Below are positions 35,933 through 43,277 of a stretch of DNA of 64,000 nucleotides, one piece after another (position 1 is the stretch's first letter; each line of letters opens with the position of its first letter). Origin of the DNA: SB15 sp964639245 (GTDB lineage: Bacteria > Chloroflexota > Anaerolineae > Aggregatilineales > J027); the NCBI GenBank assembly GCA_964639245.1, contig CAZXCU010000001.1:930001-994000 (forward strand), read 5' to 3'. The notes below the pieces were generated by a model, which had not been told where the DNA came from, searched no databases, and saw nothing but the letters and a program-made list of their open reading frames with translations. A program made the translations under genes and the position numbers.

Positions 35933-36751
35933 TTAGACTTTTTCAACCGGATACTGAATTTCCGTCGTTGAATCCGCCATATTGGTCGGATCATGTTTAA
36001 TATAAATTTCGCGGTAAGGCCCAACAATCTGGTAGTGGTTTTCCTCAATCCACTGCATCAGCACCGTGTGTCCCTGCTGGAAATCTTCAAAATCGCCATG
36101 ATGCACCACCGCCGCCACCTGTACCTGGGGGAGTTCATACACATTGATTCGAGCGGTGGCTGGCAGAGGACGGTCTATCGGGATCGCTGCTTCCGCTTCT
36201 TCGTTGACCAGCACTTCGGGAGATTGATGCCAGATGGCAAAGTGTGCGCCCGTGCTTTTGCCGTTTTGTTCTGCTACATAATTCCAGACTTCCTCAAAAG
36301 CCGGGTTCAGATATTCTGGCACTTGGTCATTGGTCGGAATAGTAATTCGCCGCGAAACAATCAGGGTGGGCGGGAGTGTTTTCAGAACAACATCGTAGTG
36401 TGGCATAGAATCCTCCAGTTCAATTTGTCTAAGACGTGCTTCAATCCGAATCAACCGTGCCTGTTCCTCTGCGAGTCGCTGCTCCACCTCAGCACGTTTC
36501 ATTTTGAACATGCCGCGTAGTTCTTCAGAAGTTAAGCCGCCTTCCAGCACTTTTTCGACCTGTTCAAGTGAGAAACCGAGGTCTTTGAGCGCCAGAATAC
36601 GATTCAGGCGGGGAAGCTGGGCGACAGAATAGTAGCGATAGCCCGTGAACTGATCCACCTGAACGGGCTTGAGCAATCCTATTTCGTCGTAATGGCGTAG
36701 CGCCACAATGGATACTTGGCTGAGTCGGGCGAAGTCGCCAATCTTAATCAC
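35933..36751 (-). CDS. MerR-family regulator with effector-binding domain (1)
   Basis: This transcription activator has an N-terminal MerR winged helix (MIKIGDFARLSQVSIVALRHYDEIGLL), the usual FTGYRYYSVAQLPRLNRI segment, a dimerisation coiled coil (about 80-112) and a GyrI-like effector-binding domain from about 120 (YDVVLKTLPPTLIVSRRIT). This is the BmrR-like architecture, in which a hydrophobic ligand triggers twisting of a 19-bp-spacer promoter. Its own promoter at 36780-36810 has such a spacer with a dyad, so autoregulation is likely. It is a clear paralogue of 51355-52203. The ligand is unknown. Confidence 0.9.
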   Translation of the reverse strand: MIKIGDFARLSQVSIVALRHYDEIGLLKPVQVDQFTGYRYYSVAQLPRLNRILALKDLGFSLEQVEKVLEGGLTSEELRGMFKMKRAEVEQRLAEEQARLIRIEARLRQIELEDSMPHYDVVLKTLPPTLIVSRRITIPTNDQVPEYLNPAFEEVWNYVAEQNGKSTGAHFAIWHQSPEVLVNEEAEAAIPIDRPLPATARINVYELPQVQVAAVVHHGDFEDFQQGHTVLMQWIEENHYQIVGPYREIYIKHDPTNMADSTTEIQYPVEKV

Positions 36752-36779
36752 TGATTACTCCGTGTACACAGATGAGATC

Positions 36780-36810
36780 ACTGTACAGTCTCACCCAACC
36801 TGAGAGTCAA
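36780..36810 (-). promoter_or_regulatory. MerR-type promoter/operator of MerR gene 1
   Basis: TTGACT (36810-36805) and TACAGT (36785-36780) are separated by 19 bp, the MerR hallmark. The spacer contains the dyad tctca-cccaacc-tgaga (36789-36805). The start of transcription would be near 36773, about 22 nt before the gene. Confidence 0.65.
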
Positions 36811-37910
36811 GCGGTTTGTTTTAGCATTTTCCAGACCGCAAAACAGAGGGTGATAAAACCCGCGCTCACAGGCTGCCAGACCTGCCATGGCAAATCAATC
36901 AACGGGGAAATGGCGGGGGTTTGCAAGGTGTGTCCGGTATTGGTTAATTGTTCTAATCGAGAATCCGCCAGCGCGACACGGAAAATCTGCGGGGAACGGG
37001 TCGAACCACTCGGAACGCCCATAAAATATAACCATTTTCCGTCCGGCGACCATGCCAGATTTTCTATCCACATGAATGCGGCAAGCGCGCGGGGGTTTTG
37101 CCCGTCTGCCTGCATCACCACCAGCGTTTGAGTCGCATTTTGCAGTTGAATATAGGCGATTTTTTCACCATCGGGTGACCATTGGGGCGAGACATGCTGG
37201 GCATGATTATCGGTGAGTTGGGTTAATTCGCTGCCATCAGGCCGCATCCGATGAATCTGACTGAGCAGCCCTAAATTTTCGCTGAACATCACCCATGTAT
37301 CTTGCGGCGACCAGACCACATTCGAGGTAATCATGTGGTAGGTACGCCCGAAAATATTGGTCAAATCGCTGCCGTCTGCCCGCAATCGATAAAGCTGACC
37401 ATTGCCAGCCAGTAGAGTCAGCCATGCCCCGTCCGATGACCATGCGAGGTCGCGGATGCTGGACACAGTTTCTAGCTTAAATACGCTCTGGTCATTCAAA
37501 TTCAGGATATGCAAATTGAGCAGCACTTCGTCGGAAAGATAGGCCAAAGATTGGCTGTCCGGCGACCATGCCGGGTACAAATCCCATCCCCGCGTATGGG
37601 TGAGCCGTTCAAGCTGCTGTCCACCGGGACGCACACGGTAAATATCCTTGTCATCGTCCTGATGGGTGCGGAAATGGACAAAGGCAATCCACCTGCCATC
37701 CTGTGACCAAACTGGATTGGAGGTTGCGCCTTTGAGCGTGGTAATCGGCTGAAAATTTGAGCCGTCCGGGTTGCTCTGGTACAGGTTATCCCCGTTGCGA
37801 AAGGCCAGCAAATAGGCGGCGGAGGGCTGCTGGCGGACAACGGACAAAATCCCACCCACCAGCAGCAGCGCGACTCCCAGAATCCCCAAGCCTAATCGCG
37901 CCACGACCAC
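36807..37910 (-). CDS. membrane-anchored TolB-like propeller protein
   Basis: An N-terminal anchor (LGLGILGVALLLVGGILSVV) precedes repeats of the TolB/WD40-like type: VWSQDGRWIAFVHF, AWSPDSQSLAYLSD, AWSSDGAWLTLLAG, QWSPDGEKIAYIQL and AWSPDGKWLYFMG. A short C-terminal hydrophobic segment (LPWQVWQPVSAGFITLCFAVW) may be a second anchor. GTG is the start, inside the last 19 bp of the upstream DUF4397 gene, so the two are translationally coupled. Its 3' end overlaps the -35 box of the MerR promoter. No enzyme motif is seen. Confidence 0.78.
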   Translation of the reverse strand: MVVARLGLGILGVALLLVGGILSVVRQQPSAAYLLAFRNGDNLYQSNPDGSNFQPITTLKGATSNPVWSQDGRWIAFVHFRTHQDDDKDIYRVRPGGQQLERLTHTRGWDLYPAWSPDSQSLAYLSDEVLLNLHILNLNDQSVFKLETVSSIRDLAWSSDGAWLTLLAGNGQLYRLRADGSDLTNIFGRTYHMITSNVVWSPQDTWVMFSENLGLLSQIHRMRPDGSELTQLTDNHAQHVSPQWSPDGEKIAYIQLQNATQTLVVMQADGQNPRALAAFMWIENLAWSPDGKWLYFMGVPSGSTRSPQIFRVALADSRLEQLTNTGHTLQTPAISPLIDLPWQVWQPVSAGFITLCFAVWKMLKQTA

Positions 37911-39166
37911 TCCAGAATGAGGATTTCTGTGCTATTGGCACGGCTGGCATCCCCTAGCAAAATGAAGGTGTAAGAATGGTTGAATTCGAAATTGAAATTT
38001 TGCAGTAAAAACACATTCTCGCCCTGTGTTTCACGGAAAATGAGCGTGCGGAAACCCGCGCTGATGCTCCGGTGTGATGAACTGTTGGGATATTCAATCG
38101 GCTCAATAATCGCGTTGCCGTTCTGGTCAGCCACTGTCAGCAGGGGTAGGTTAAAAGTTGCGTTGATGAATCGGGTTCGCGCTTTGTTAATGGAAATTTG
38201 CTGCAAGTCATCCGCATGGGGAATGAAGCGGAGTTTCTCGGTTTGTTCCAGCATCCCTGTGACCGCGAATCGAGCCGAGAGCGTTACCACCGTTTGTAGG
38301 ATGGGCAAAATGCTGGTGGGGTCGGCCCCCGCCGGATACACCGTTAATTCATACCCTGTCGGTTCACCGCCAGAATTTAGCTCCAACTCGATATAGTCGG
38401 TGGCTTCCTTGTAGTAAATTTCAGAAAAAATCCGTTCTTCGTTCAGGTAAATATCTACCGCGCTGGTACGTGGGGCGGCGTGAACAAAGCGAATCAACCC
38501 TTTCTGACTGAGTTGAGAGGAAAAGCTCTGGGCGCGAACATTTTCGACTGAGCCGTAAATCAGCAGGGTATGATTGCTGCCACCATTGGCCTGTACCGAA
38601 ACTTTGGCTAACACCTGGGTTGTGTCGGATGGATTCACGATGCTTAATTGGTAATTGCCGCTTGGGATATCGGCTTGCACGGGCGCGGCAAACCCCGCAC
38701 GGCTAAACAACAAATCCTCATTTTGCCCCATCACTGCCACATCCGAGACATCCTGTGCCACATGAATCACCTGCAAACGGGCGCGGTGGGTGAGGGTGTT
38801 GCTTACATCACGGTTGTAGCTTTCCAGAATCACTTTGTCTCCATCTTGCCGGGCGATGAGAACAAAATAACTGTTTGGCGCAAGCGTCAGGGTAATTTCA
38901 GCAAGGGCGGGGGTGTTGTCTATCGAAGCATTTTGGGGATACAACCGAAAAACTTGCGTATCGGCGGAGTTAATGACCCGTTCTGCCGAAACTTGTCCCC
39001 CTTCAATCGCAAAAAAGGCGTTGCGGTCATTCCGATACAGATCAAAGCCAGTGGTTTCAGTCAGGTTGGCAAAGCGGTAGGTGACATCTTCCACCCCGGC
39101 CTGTGTCTGGGCAAATGCAGGAACTGCCATGCAAAAAATAAGCATCACTGCCAACAATGTTTTCAC
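37892..39166 (-). CDS. exported DUF4397 protein
   Basis: A signal peptide (MKTLLAVMLIFCMAVPAFAQ) is followed by DUF4397-type beta domains. The clearest unit is IRFVHAAPRTSAVDIYLNEE then a YELTVYPAGADP stretch, near residues 215-270. An earlier degenerate copy has LQVIHVAQDVSDVAVM near 130. The function of DUF4397 is unknown; such proteins are usually surface or secreted and often occur in tandem. The start is GTG preceded by GGGAGG. A symmetric pair of -10-like boxes lies upstream, shared with the divergent cytochrome gene. Confidence 0.82.
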   Translation of the reverse strand: MKTLLAVMLIFCMAVPAFAQTQAGVEDVTYRFANLTETTGFDLYRNDRNAFFAIEGGQVSAERVINSADTQVFRLYPQNASIDNTPALAEITLTLAPNSYFVLIARQDGDKVILESYNRDVSNTLTHRARLQVIHVAQDVSDVAVMGQNEDLLFSRAGFAAPVQADIPSGNYQLSIVNPSDTTQVLAKVSVQANGGSNHTLLIYGSVENVRAQSFSSQLSQKGLIRFVHAAPRTSAVDIYLNEERIFSEIYYKEATDYIELELNSGGEPTGYELTVYPAGADPTSILPILQTVVTLSARFAVTGMLEQTEKLRFIPHADDLQQISINKARTRFINATFNLPLLTVADQNGNAIIEPIEYPNSSSHRSISAGFRTLIFRETQGENVFLLQNFNFEFNHSYTFILLGDASRANSTEILILEWSWRD

Positions 39167-39191
39167 AATTTTCCTCCCTAAGCTGTAATCT

Positions 39192-39212
39192 ATTATAGCC
39201 CTACGCTATAAT
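39192..39212. promoter_or_regulatory. back-to-back -10 boxes in a palindrome
   Basis: attatagc (39192-39199) and gctataat (39205-39212) are perfect inverted copies around a 5-nt centre. They give TATAAT on both strands between the divergent DUF4397 and cytochrome genes. No good -35 box is visible for either direction, so the palindrome may instead be an operator. Confidence 0.4.
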
Positions 39213-39250
39213 CTGCGTGAACAATATCACAAATTCAATTGGAGGACTCG

Positions 39251-39967
39251 ATGCGCTCTCGTCTCTTGCTGATGAGTATAGCGACTTTAATTTTGGCTGC
39301 TTGTGGGACTGTCGCAGAAACCAATCCCACCTTTGAACCGACCAACACAGGTCAGCCGCGTTTGGTGCTGGCAGAAGATGAGGGCGACTCAGAAGATGCC
39401 GTTGGCGAAGAATCCACCGCAGAAGCGGAATCGGTAGCGGTTGAACCGACCACTGCCCCCACCGCCACACCCGAACCCACCGTCGAGCCGACGGCTGCGC
39501 CCACCCTTGAACCGACCGCAGTTCCCACCGAAGAAGCCACCGAAGTTGTCGAAGAAGCGGCTGCACCTGCCGATACTGCGCCGGTGATGGTGAATGGCGA
39601 AGAAATCACGGGGTATGCTGTCGATGGGGAATTCTGGTTCAGCAGCATCGCCAATTCTGAAACCGGGCAAATGTGCATTACCTGTCACAATCCCACCGAA
39701 CCTTTACATGGGGTGGGGCCATACCTCTATGGCATTGCCACGGTTGCGGGCGAACGGGTGGCGGGCTTGAGCGCCACCGACTATTTATACGAGTCCATCG
39801 TTAACCCGAATGCCCACCTTGCCCCGCCGCAAGTTGGCCCTGAAGGACAGGAAGTTCCTTGGGCGGAAGGCTTGATGCCACAAAATTGGGGCGAACAACT
39901 TGAGCCGACTCAGATCGCTGACTTGGTGGCCTATCTGCTGACGCTTAACCAAGAACTCCCCGAATAA
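39251..39967 (+). CDS. c-type cytochrome lipoprotein
   Basis: This single-haem cytochrome c is tethered to the outer membrane face by lipid. The signal peptide ends in the lipobox LILAAC (cysteine near residue 17). About 95 residues of Glu/Ala/Thr/Pro-rich linker with PTAAPTLEPT repeats act as a flexible arm. The haem domain begins near 125 and binds haem at C142-I-T-C145-H146. The probable distal methionine is in EGLMPQNWGEQL. GGAGGA stands directly before the ATG at 39251; the four codons upstream are not needed. No partner oxidase is nearby. It probably shuttles electrons at the cell surface. Confidence 0.88.
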   Translation: MRSRLLLMSIATLILAACGTVAETNPTFEPTNTGQPRLVLAEDEGDSEDAVGEESTAEAESVAVEPTTAPTATPEPTVEPTAAPTLEPTAVPTEEATEVVEEAAAPADTAPVMVNGEEITGYAVDGEFWFSSIANSETGQMCITCHNPTEPLHGVGPYLYGIATVAGERVAGLSATDYLYESIVNPNAHLAPPQVGPEGQEVPWAEGLMPQNWGEQLEPTQIADLVAYLLTLNQELPE

Positions 39968-40113
39968 ACCTGTCTCCTGTAGGGGCGGGGACAAGTCGAA
40001 TGATTCCCGCCCTCATTTCGGTAAGAAATTCGTAATTTCTGGGTAATATCCCCGTCATATTTGCGGCCTAAAGTAAAAAATGGATAAGTTTTCTACTAAG
40101 GAGCAAATATCTC

Positions 40114-40566
40114 ATGAAAAAACGTCTTGGATTGATTACGTTGATTGCGCTGTTGTTGGTGTCTAGCTTTGCGGTTGCCCCGTCTGCGGGCGCTCAGGAT
40201 GACATGGTGCATGTCTGCGATTCTTCCACCATTTTGCTGCTGTTCATTGCCGAATATGAATTTGGCTACACTTCCGAAGACATGGATCTCGCCACTTTTG
40301 AAAAAGGCCAGTTCGCGCCCATGTTTGACATGATGATGGCGATGATGGAAAGCGGCGAAATGATGGAAGACGAAATGATGGAAATGGACGAAGAGGCGAT
40401 GGCGGAAATGGAAGCGCAGATGGAAGGCATGATGATGTCCGAAACCATGCTGCCCAGCGCCATGGAAGGCGAAGATGAAGCCTGTACCGCCCTGCGTGCC
40501 GATGTTGAAGCCTTTGTGGTTTCGCACTACCTGATGGAATCGATGATGATGGACGACGAAGAGTAA
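40114..40566 (+). CDS. methionine-rich secreted acidic protein
   Basis: A signal peptide (MKKRLGLITLIALLLVSSFA..., ending SAGAQ) is followed by about 124 residues with roughly 25 methionines and many Glu/Asp, for example MMMAMMESGEMMEDEMMEM. Two cysteines flank the methionine tract (VHVCDSS and DEACTAL) and could form a disulphide. No family is recognised. Methionine-rich export proteins in other bacteria bind copper or absorb oxidants, and here either is only a suggestion. AAGGAG lies 10 nt before the ATG. A GGGGCGG/CCGCCCC hairpin follows at about 40588-40608. Confidence 0.75.
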   Translation: MKKRLGLITLIALLLVSSFAVAPSAGAQDDMVHVCDSSTILLLFIAEYEFGYTSEDMDLATFEKGQFAPMFDMMMAMMESGEMMEDEMMEMDEEAMAEMEAQMEGMMMSETMLPSAMEGEDEACTALRADVEAFVVSHYLMESMMMDDEE

Positions 40567-40617
40567 AATTCGTCCGTTTTTAGTGGTGGGGCGGTTGCAC
40601 ACCGCCCCGAAGAATAA

Positions 40618-40816
40618 ATTAAAACGCTGGCCTTATGCAGTTTAATAAAATAGGGCGGATAGCCCAATCAATGGACGGGCGTGGTCTCTGACCCGTCCTC
40701 ATTCTCTTGCCGGGGTGGGTCACAAACCCACCCGTACACTATCCGTAATCCGTATTCAAAAGTGAAACTGCATTAGCCCGGTGCAGCCACACCGCCCTAA
40801 AGGACGGCGTTAAAAT
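40618..40816. repeat. fold-back repeat family, complete copy I
   Basis: The element is about 199 bp. Its outer ends attaaaacgctgg...gcagttt and aaactgc...ggcgttaaaatga are imperfect inverted repeats. Inner arms ggcggatag...tggacgggcgtggtctctga and gggtcacaaacccacccgta...ctatccg fold back on each other. No coding potential is present. It ends 3 bp before the stop codon of the minus-strand PPK2 gene. Confidence 0.75.
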
Positions 40817-40819
40817 GAC

Positions 40820-41614
40820 TTATTCCCTGCCCGCGTAATAATCTGGCACACGATGGTCATGTTCCTGTGGTGGACGGCGATACCCGTCATCAATTTTGGG
40901 GAGGGGGGGCAGTTCAATCGGGGCGGGGATGGCATCCTCATACGGAATCTGCTCTAACAAATGGTGCATCACATTTAAGCGCATTCGTTTTTTGTCGTCG
41001 GATTGAATTTGCCACCATGGAGATTCGGGAATGTCGGTGTGTTCCATCATCAAATCCTTTGCCCGCGAAAATTCGACCCATTTTTCCCGTGCCTGGAAAT
41101 CCACCGGACTGAGTTTCCAGCGTTTGGTGGGGTCGGCGGCGCGTTCCTGAAAGCGTTTTTCTTGTTCTTCACGGCTCACCGACAGCCAATATTTAATCAA
41201 ATGAATGCCCGAACGAATCAACATGCGTTCAAATTCGGGGCAGGAACGCAAAAATTCCCAGTATTCATCCTCGGTGCAAAAGCCCATCACCCGTTCCACC
41301 ACAGCGCGGTTATACCAGCTACGGTCAAAAATGACGATTTCCCCCCCGGCGGGCAGATGCGCCACATAGCGCTGAAAATACCATTGGGTACGCTCCACAT
41401 CAGAGGGTTTAGACAGCGCGACCAAACGCAGACCACGCGGATTTAACGAGTCGGTAATGCGCTGAATGGTTCCGCCTTTGCCGGCGGCATCGCGCCCTTC
41501 AAAGACAATCGCCACCCGCAAGCCTTTTTCCTTGACCCAATATTGCAATTTCACCAGTTCAAATTGCAGGCGTGCTAACTCTTTTTCATAAAACTTTTCA
41601 TCCAATTTTTTCAT
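40820..41614 (-). CDS. ppk2: polyphosphate kinase 2 family protein
   Basis: This cytoplasmic PPK2-class enzyme moves phosphate between polyphosphate and nucleotides. The P-loop is FEGRDAAGKGGTIQRI near residue 45, the lid/Walker B-like motif is IFDRSWYNRAVVERVMGF near 115, and SREEQEKRFQERAADPTKRWKLS near 165. One domain and about 264 aa place it in class I or III rather than the two-domain class II; these cannot be separated by eye. ATG at 41614 gives the natural start (MKKLDEKF). A fold-back repeat lies directly behind the gene. Confidence 0.9.
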   Translation of the reverse strand: MKKLDEKFYEKELARLQFELVKLQYWVKEKGLRVAIVFEGRDAAGKGGTIQRITDSLNPRGLRLVALSKPSDVERTQWYFQRYVAHLPAGGEIVIFDRSWYNRAVVERVMGFCTEDEYWEFLRSCPEFERMLIRSGIHLIKYWLSVSREEQEKRFQERAADPTKRWKLSPVDFQAREKWVEFSRAKDLMMEHTDIPESPWWQIQSDDKKRMRLNVMHHLLEQIPYEDAIPAPIELPPLPKIDDGYRRPPQEHDHRVPDYYAGRE

Positions 41615-41731
41615 GATGACCCTCACTTCTTGTCTAAATTATGACTCCAAAACCGCCCTTCGGAAAACGCGAGAACGTGTGTTTGCAATCTTGCCAAGCT
41701 GCATTAAACTTATGCCTAGATTGAGGGACGT

Positions 41732-42466
41732 ATGCAAAATCTTAACCCGACCAACAGCCGCAATCGGCGAGCGCTTTTTTATCTGGCTTTTCTCGGTTTA
41801 CCCCTGACCTTTGGAGCGTGTATTGGCCTCGCTTCGATTGTTCTTCTCACGCAACTGCCTGTTTTGGGTGATTTTAATATGCTGGGCATCATTTGTTTGG
41901 GGATACTCAGTTTTATCGGCATCATCGTTGGCCCGATTTCTATTTATCGCGGCTTTACGTTGGAACACGATAACCAATTGGCCTTTCAGGTCGGTGAAAT
42001 GTTGGCACAATCTTTTGGGTCAGACCCACGCTACAAGTTTGTCCGCAATGTCAGCCGCCGCAATTTGGGCTATTTAGACGCGGTGCTGGTGGGGCCGCCC
42101 GGTGCGCTGGTCTTTCGCATTGTGGATTATCAGGGCATGTGGCGCAACGAAATGACCGAATGGAAATATCAAAATCCGAAAAATGGCAAAATTGTTCCAG
42201 CCCGCATCAACCCCACCCGTGAATGTGCGCGGGATGTCTATGCCCTGCGAAAATACCTCAAACGGCGCGGTCTGGATAAAGTCCCTGTGTATGGCATCGT
42301 GGTTTTTCATCCGGGACAAAATTTGGTGTTGCAGGCTTCCGGCCCCATTATTCCGATTACCAAAACCGAACGACTCTATGAAGTCATGACCCGCGATTAT
42401 TTAAAAGTCGAACGGATTAATATTTCCCAGATTGAAGCGACGGTGGACGCAATTATTGATGGGTAG
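41732..42466 (+). CDS. NERD-domain membrane protein
   Basis: Two N-terminal membrane helices (LFYLAFLGLPLTFGACIGLASIV and MLGIICLGILSFIGIIVGPISIY) are followed by a cytoplasmic NERD (nuclease-related) domain from about residue 85. Landmarks are YKFVRNVSRRNLGYLDAVLVGPPG (quoted in part) and VFRIVDYQGMWRNEM, with a helix pair NPTRECARDVYALRKYLKRR. NERD resembles PD-(D/E)xK nucleases, but the residues YLDAVLV...VFRIVDYQG lack a clear E-x-K, so catalysis is doubtful. TTGAGGGA precedes the ATG. The DtxR gene starts 3 bp after the stop, so the two are co-transcribed. Confidence 0.78.
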   Translation: MQNLNPTNSRNRRALFYLAFLGLPLTFGACIGLASIVLLTQLPVLGDFNMLGIICLGILSFIGIIVGPISIYRGFTLEHDNQLAFQVGEMLAQSFGSDPRYKFVRNVSRRNLGYLDAVLVGPPGALVFRIVDYQGMWRNEMTEWKYQNPKNGKIVPARINPTRECARDVYALRKYLKRRGLDKVPVYGIVVFHPGQNLVLQASGPIIPITKTERLYEVMTRDYLKVERINISQIEATVDAIIDG

Positions 42467-42469
42467 CGC

Positions 42470-43183
42470 ATGACCAAAAAAGAAATCAAGCGGAGTGAAT
42501 CCATTTCCGATTCGGAATTGAAGCGTACCGAGTCCATTGAGGACTTTTTGAAGATTGTCTATCAGCTTCAGCAAAAAGAAGAACGGGTGCGTACCAGCAG
42601 CATTGCCGAAGCCCTGAATATTACCGCCCCGTCTGCCCACGATTTTATTAGTCGCTGTCAGGATGCCAACCTGCTCGATTATGTGTCACATAAAGGGGTG
42701 CGCCTCACCGAAGCGGGGGAACGGATTGCCCTTGAAGTGTTGCGGCATCACCGCTTGCTAGAACTGTATCTGGTGGAAGCATTAGACTATTCATGGGATG
42801 AAGTTCACGAAGAAGCTGACCGTCTGGAACACCATATTTCCGAGACCCTCGAAGCGCGAATTGCGGCTATTCTGGGGCATCCCACCGTTGACCCGCACGG
42901 CGACCCCATTCCAACGGTGGATGGCAAATTGCCGGGACGCGGCCTGCTCAAATTAGCCGAACTCCCGTTGCAAAAACCCGCGATGGTCAGCCGCTTGCTC
43001 GACCAAACACCCGAAAATTTGCGCTATTTAGAAGGCAAGGGTTTGGTTTTGGGGGTCACCGTGACTATTTTAGAGCGCGAACCTTTTGATGGCCTTACCC
43101 ATCTGGATGTGGGCGGCACGCGGCAAGTCATTGGTGAATCGACGGCAAGATTTGTTTTGGTCAAACTTTCTGAAGAAACTTAA
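42470..43183 (+). CDS. DtxR/MntR-family metal-dependent regulator
   Basis: This iron- or manganese-responsive repressor has a winged helix at about residues 20-80 (EDFLKIVYQLQQKEERVRTSSIAEALNI, quoted in part as EDFLKIVYQLQ and SIAEALNITAPS). A dimerisation/metal domain follows with LRHHRLLELYLVEALDY and EEADRLEHHISE. A C-terminal SH3/FeoA-like domain starts near 160. The metal-ligand histidines and acidic residues (HH, E, EADRLEHH) are in place. The length of 237 aa suits the three-domain version. No obvious metal transporter is adjacent. It is coupled to the upstream NERD gene. Confidence 0.88.
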   Translation: MTKKEIKRSESISDSELKRTESIEDFLKIVYQLQQKEERVRTSSIAEALNITAPSAHDFISRCQDANLLDYVSHKGVRLTEAGERIALEVLRHHRLLELYLVEALDYSWDEVHEEADRLEHHISETLEARIAAILGHPTVDPHGDPIPTVDGKLPGRGLLKLAELPLQKPAMVSRLLDQTPENLRYLEGKGLVLGVTVTILEREPFDGLTHLDVGGTRQVIGESTARFVLVKLSEET

Positions 43184-43277
43184 ATTTTTCCCCCTAAGCA
43201 CAAATGCGAACTTTCAGGTAGACTAGCTTTATCGCTAACCGTGCAATCCTTTTGGAGGGGTTGTTTTAGGCTGCGCT

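Noticed and set aside
40588..40608. Hairpin ggggcgg/ccgcccc behind the Met-rich gene as terminator
   Set aside because: It lacks a T-run; mentioned only in the gene entry.
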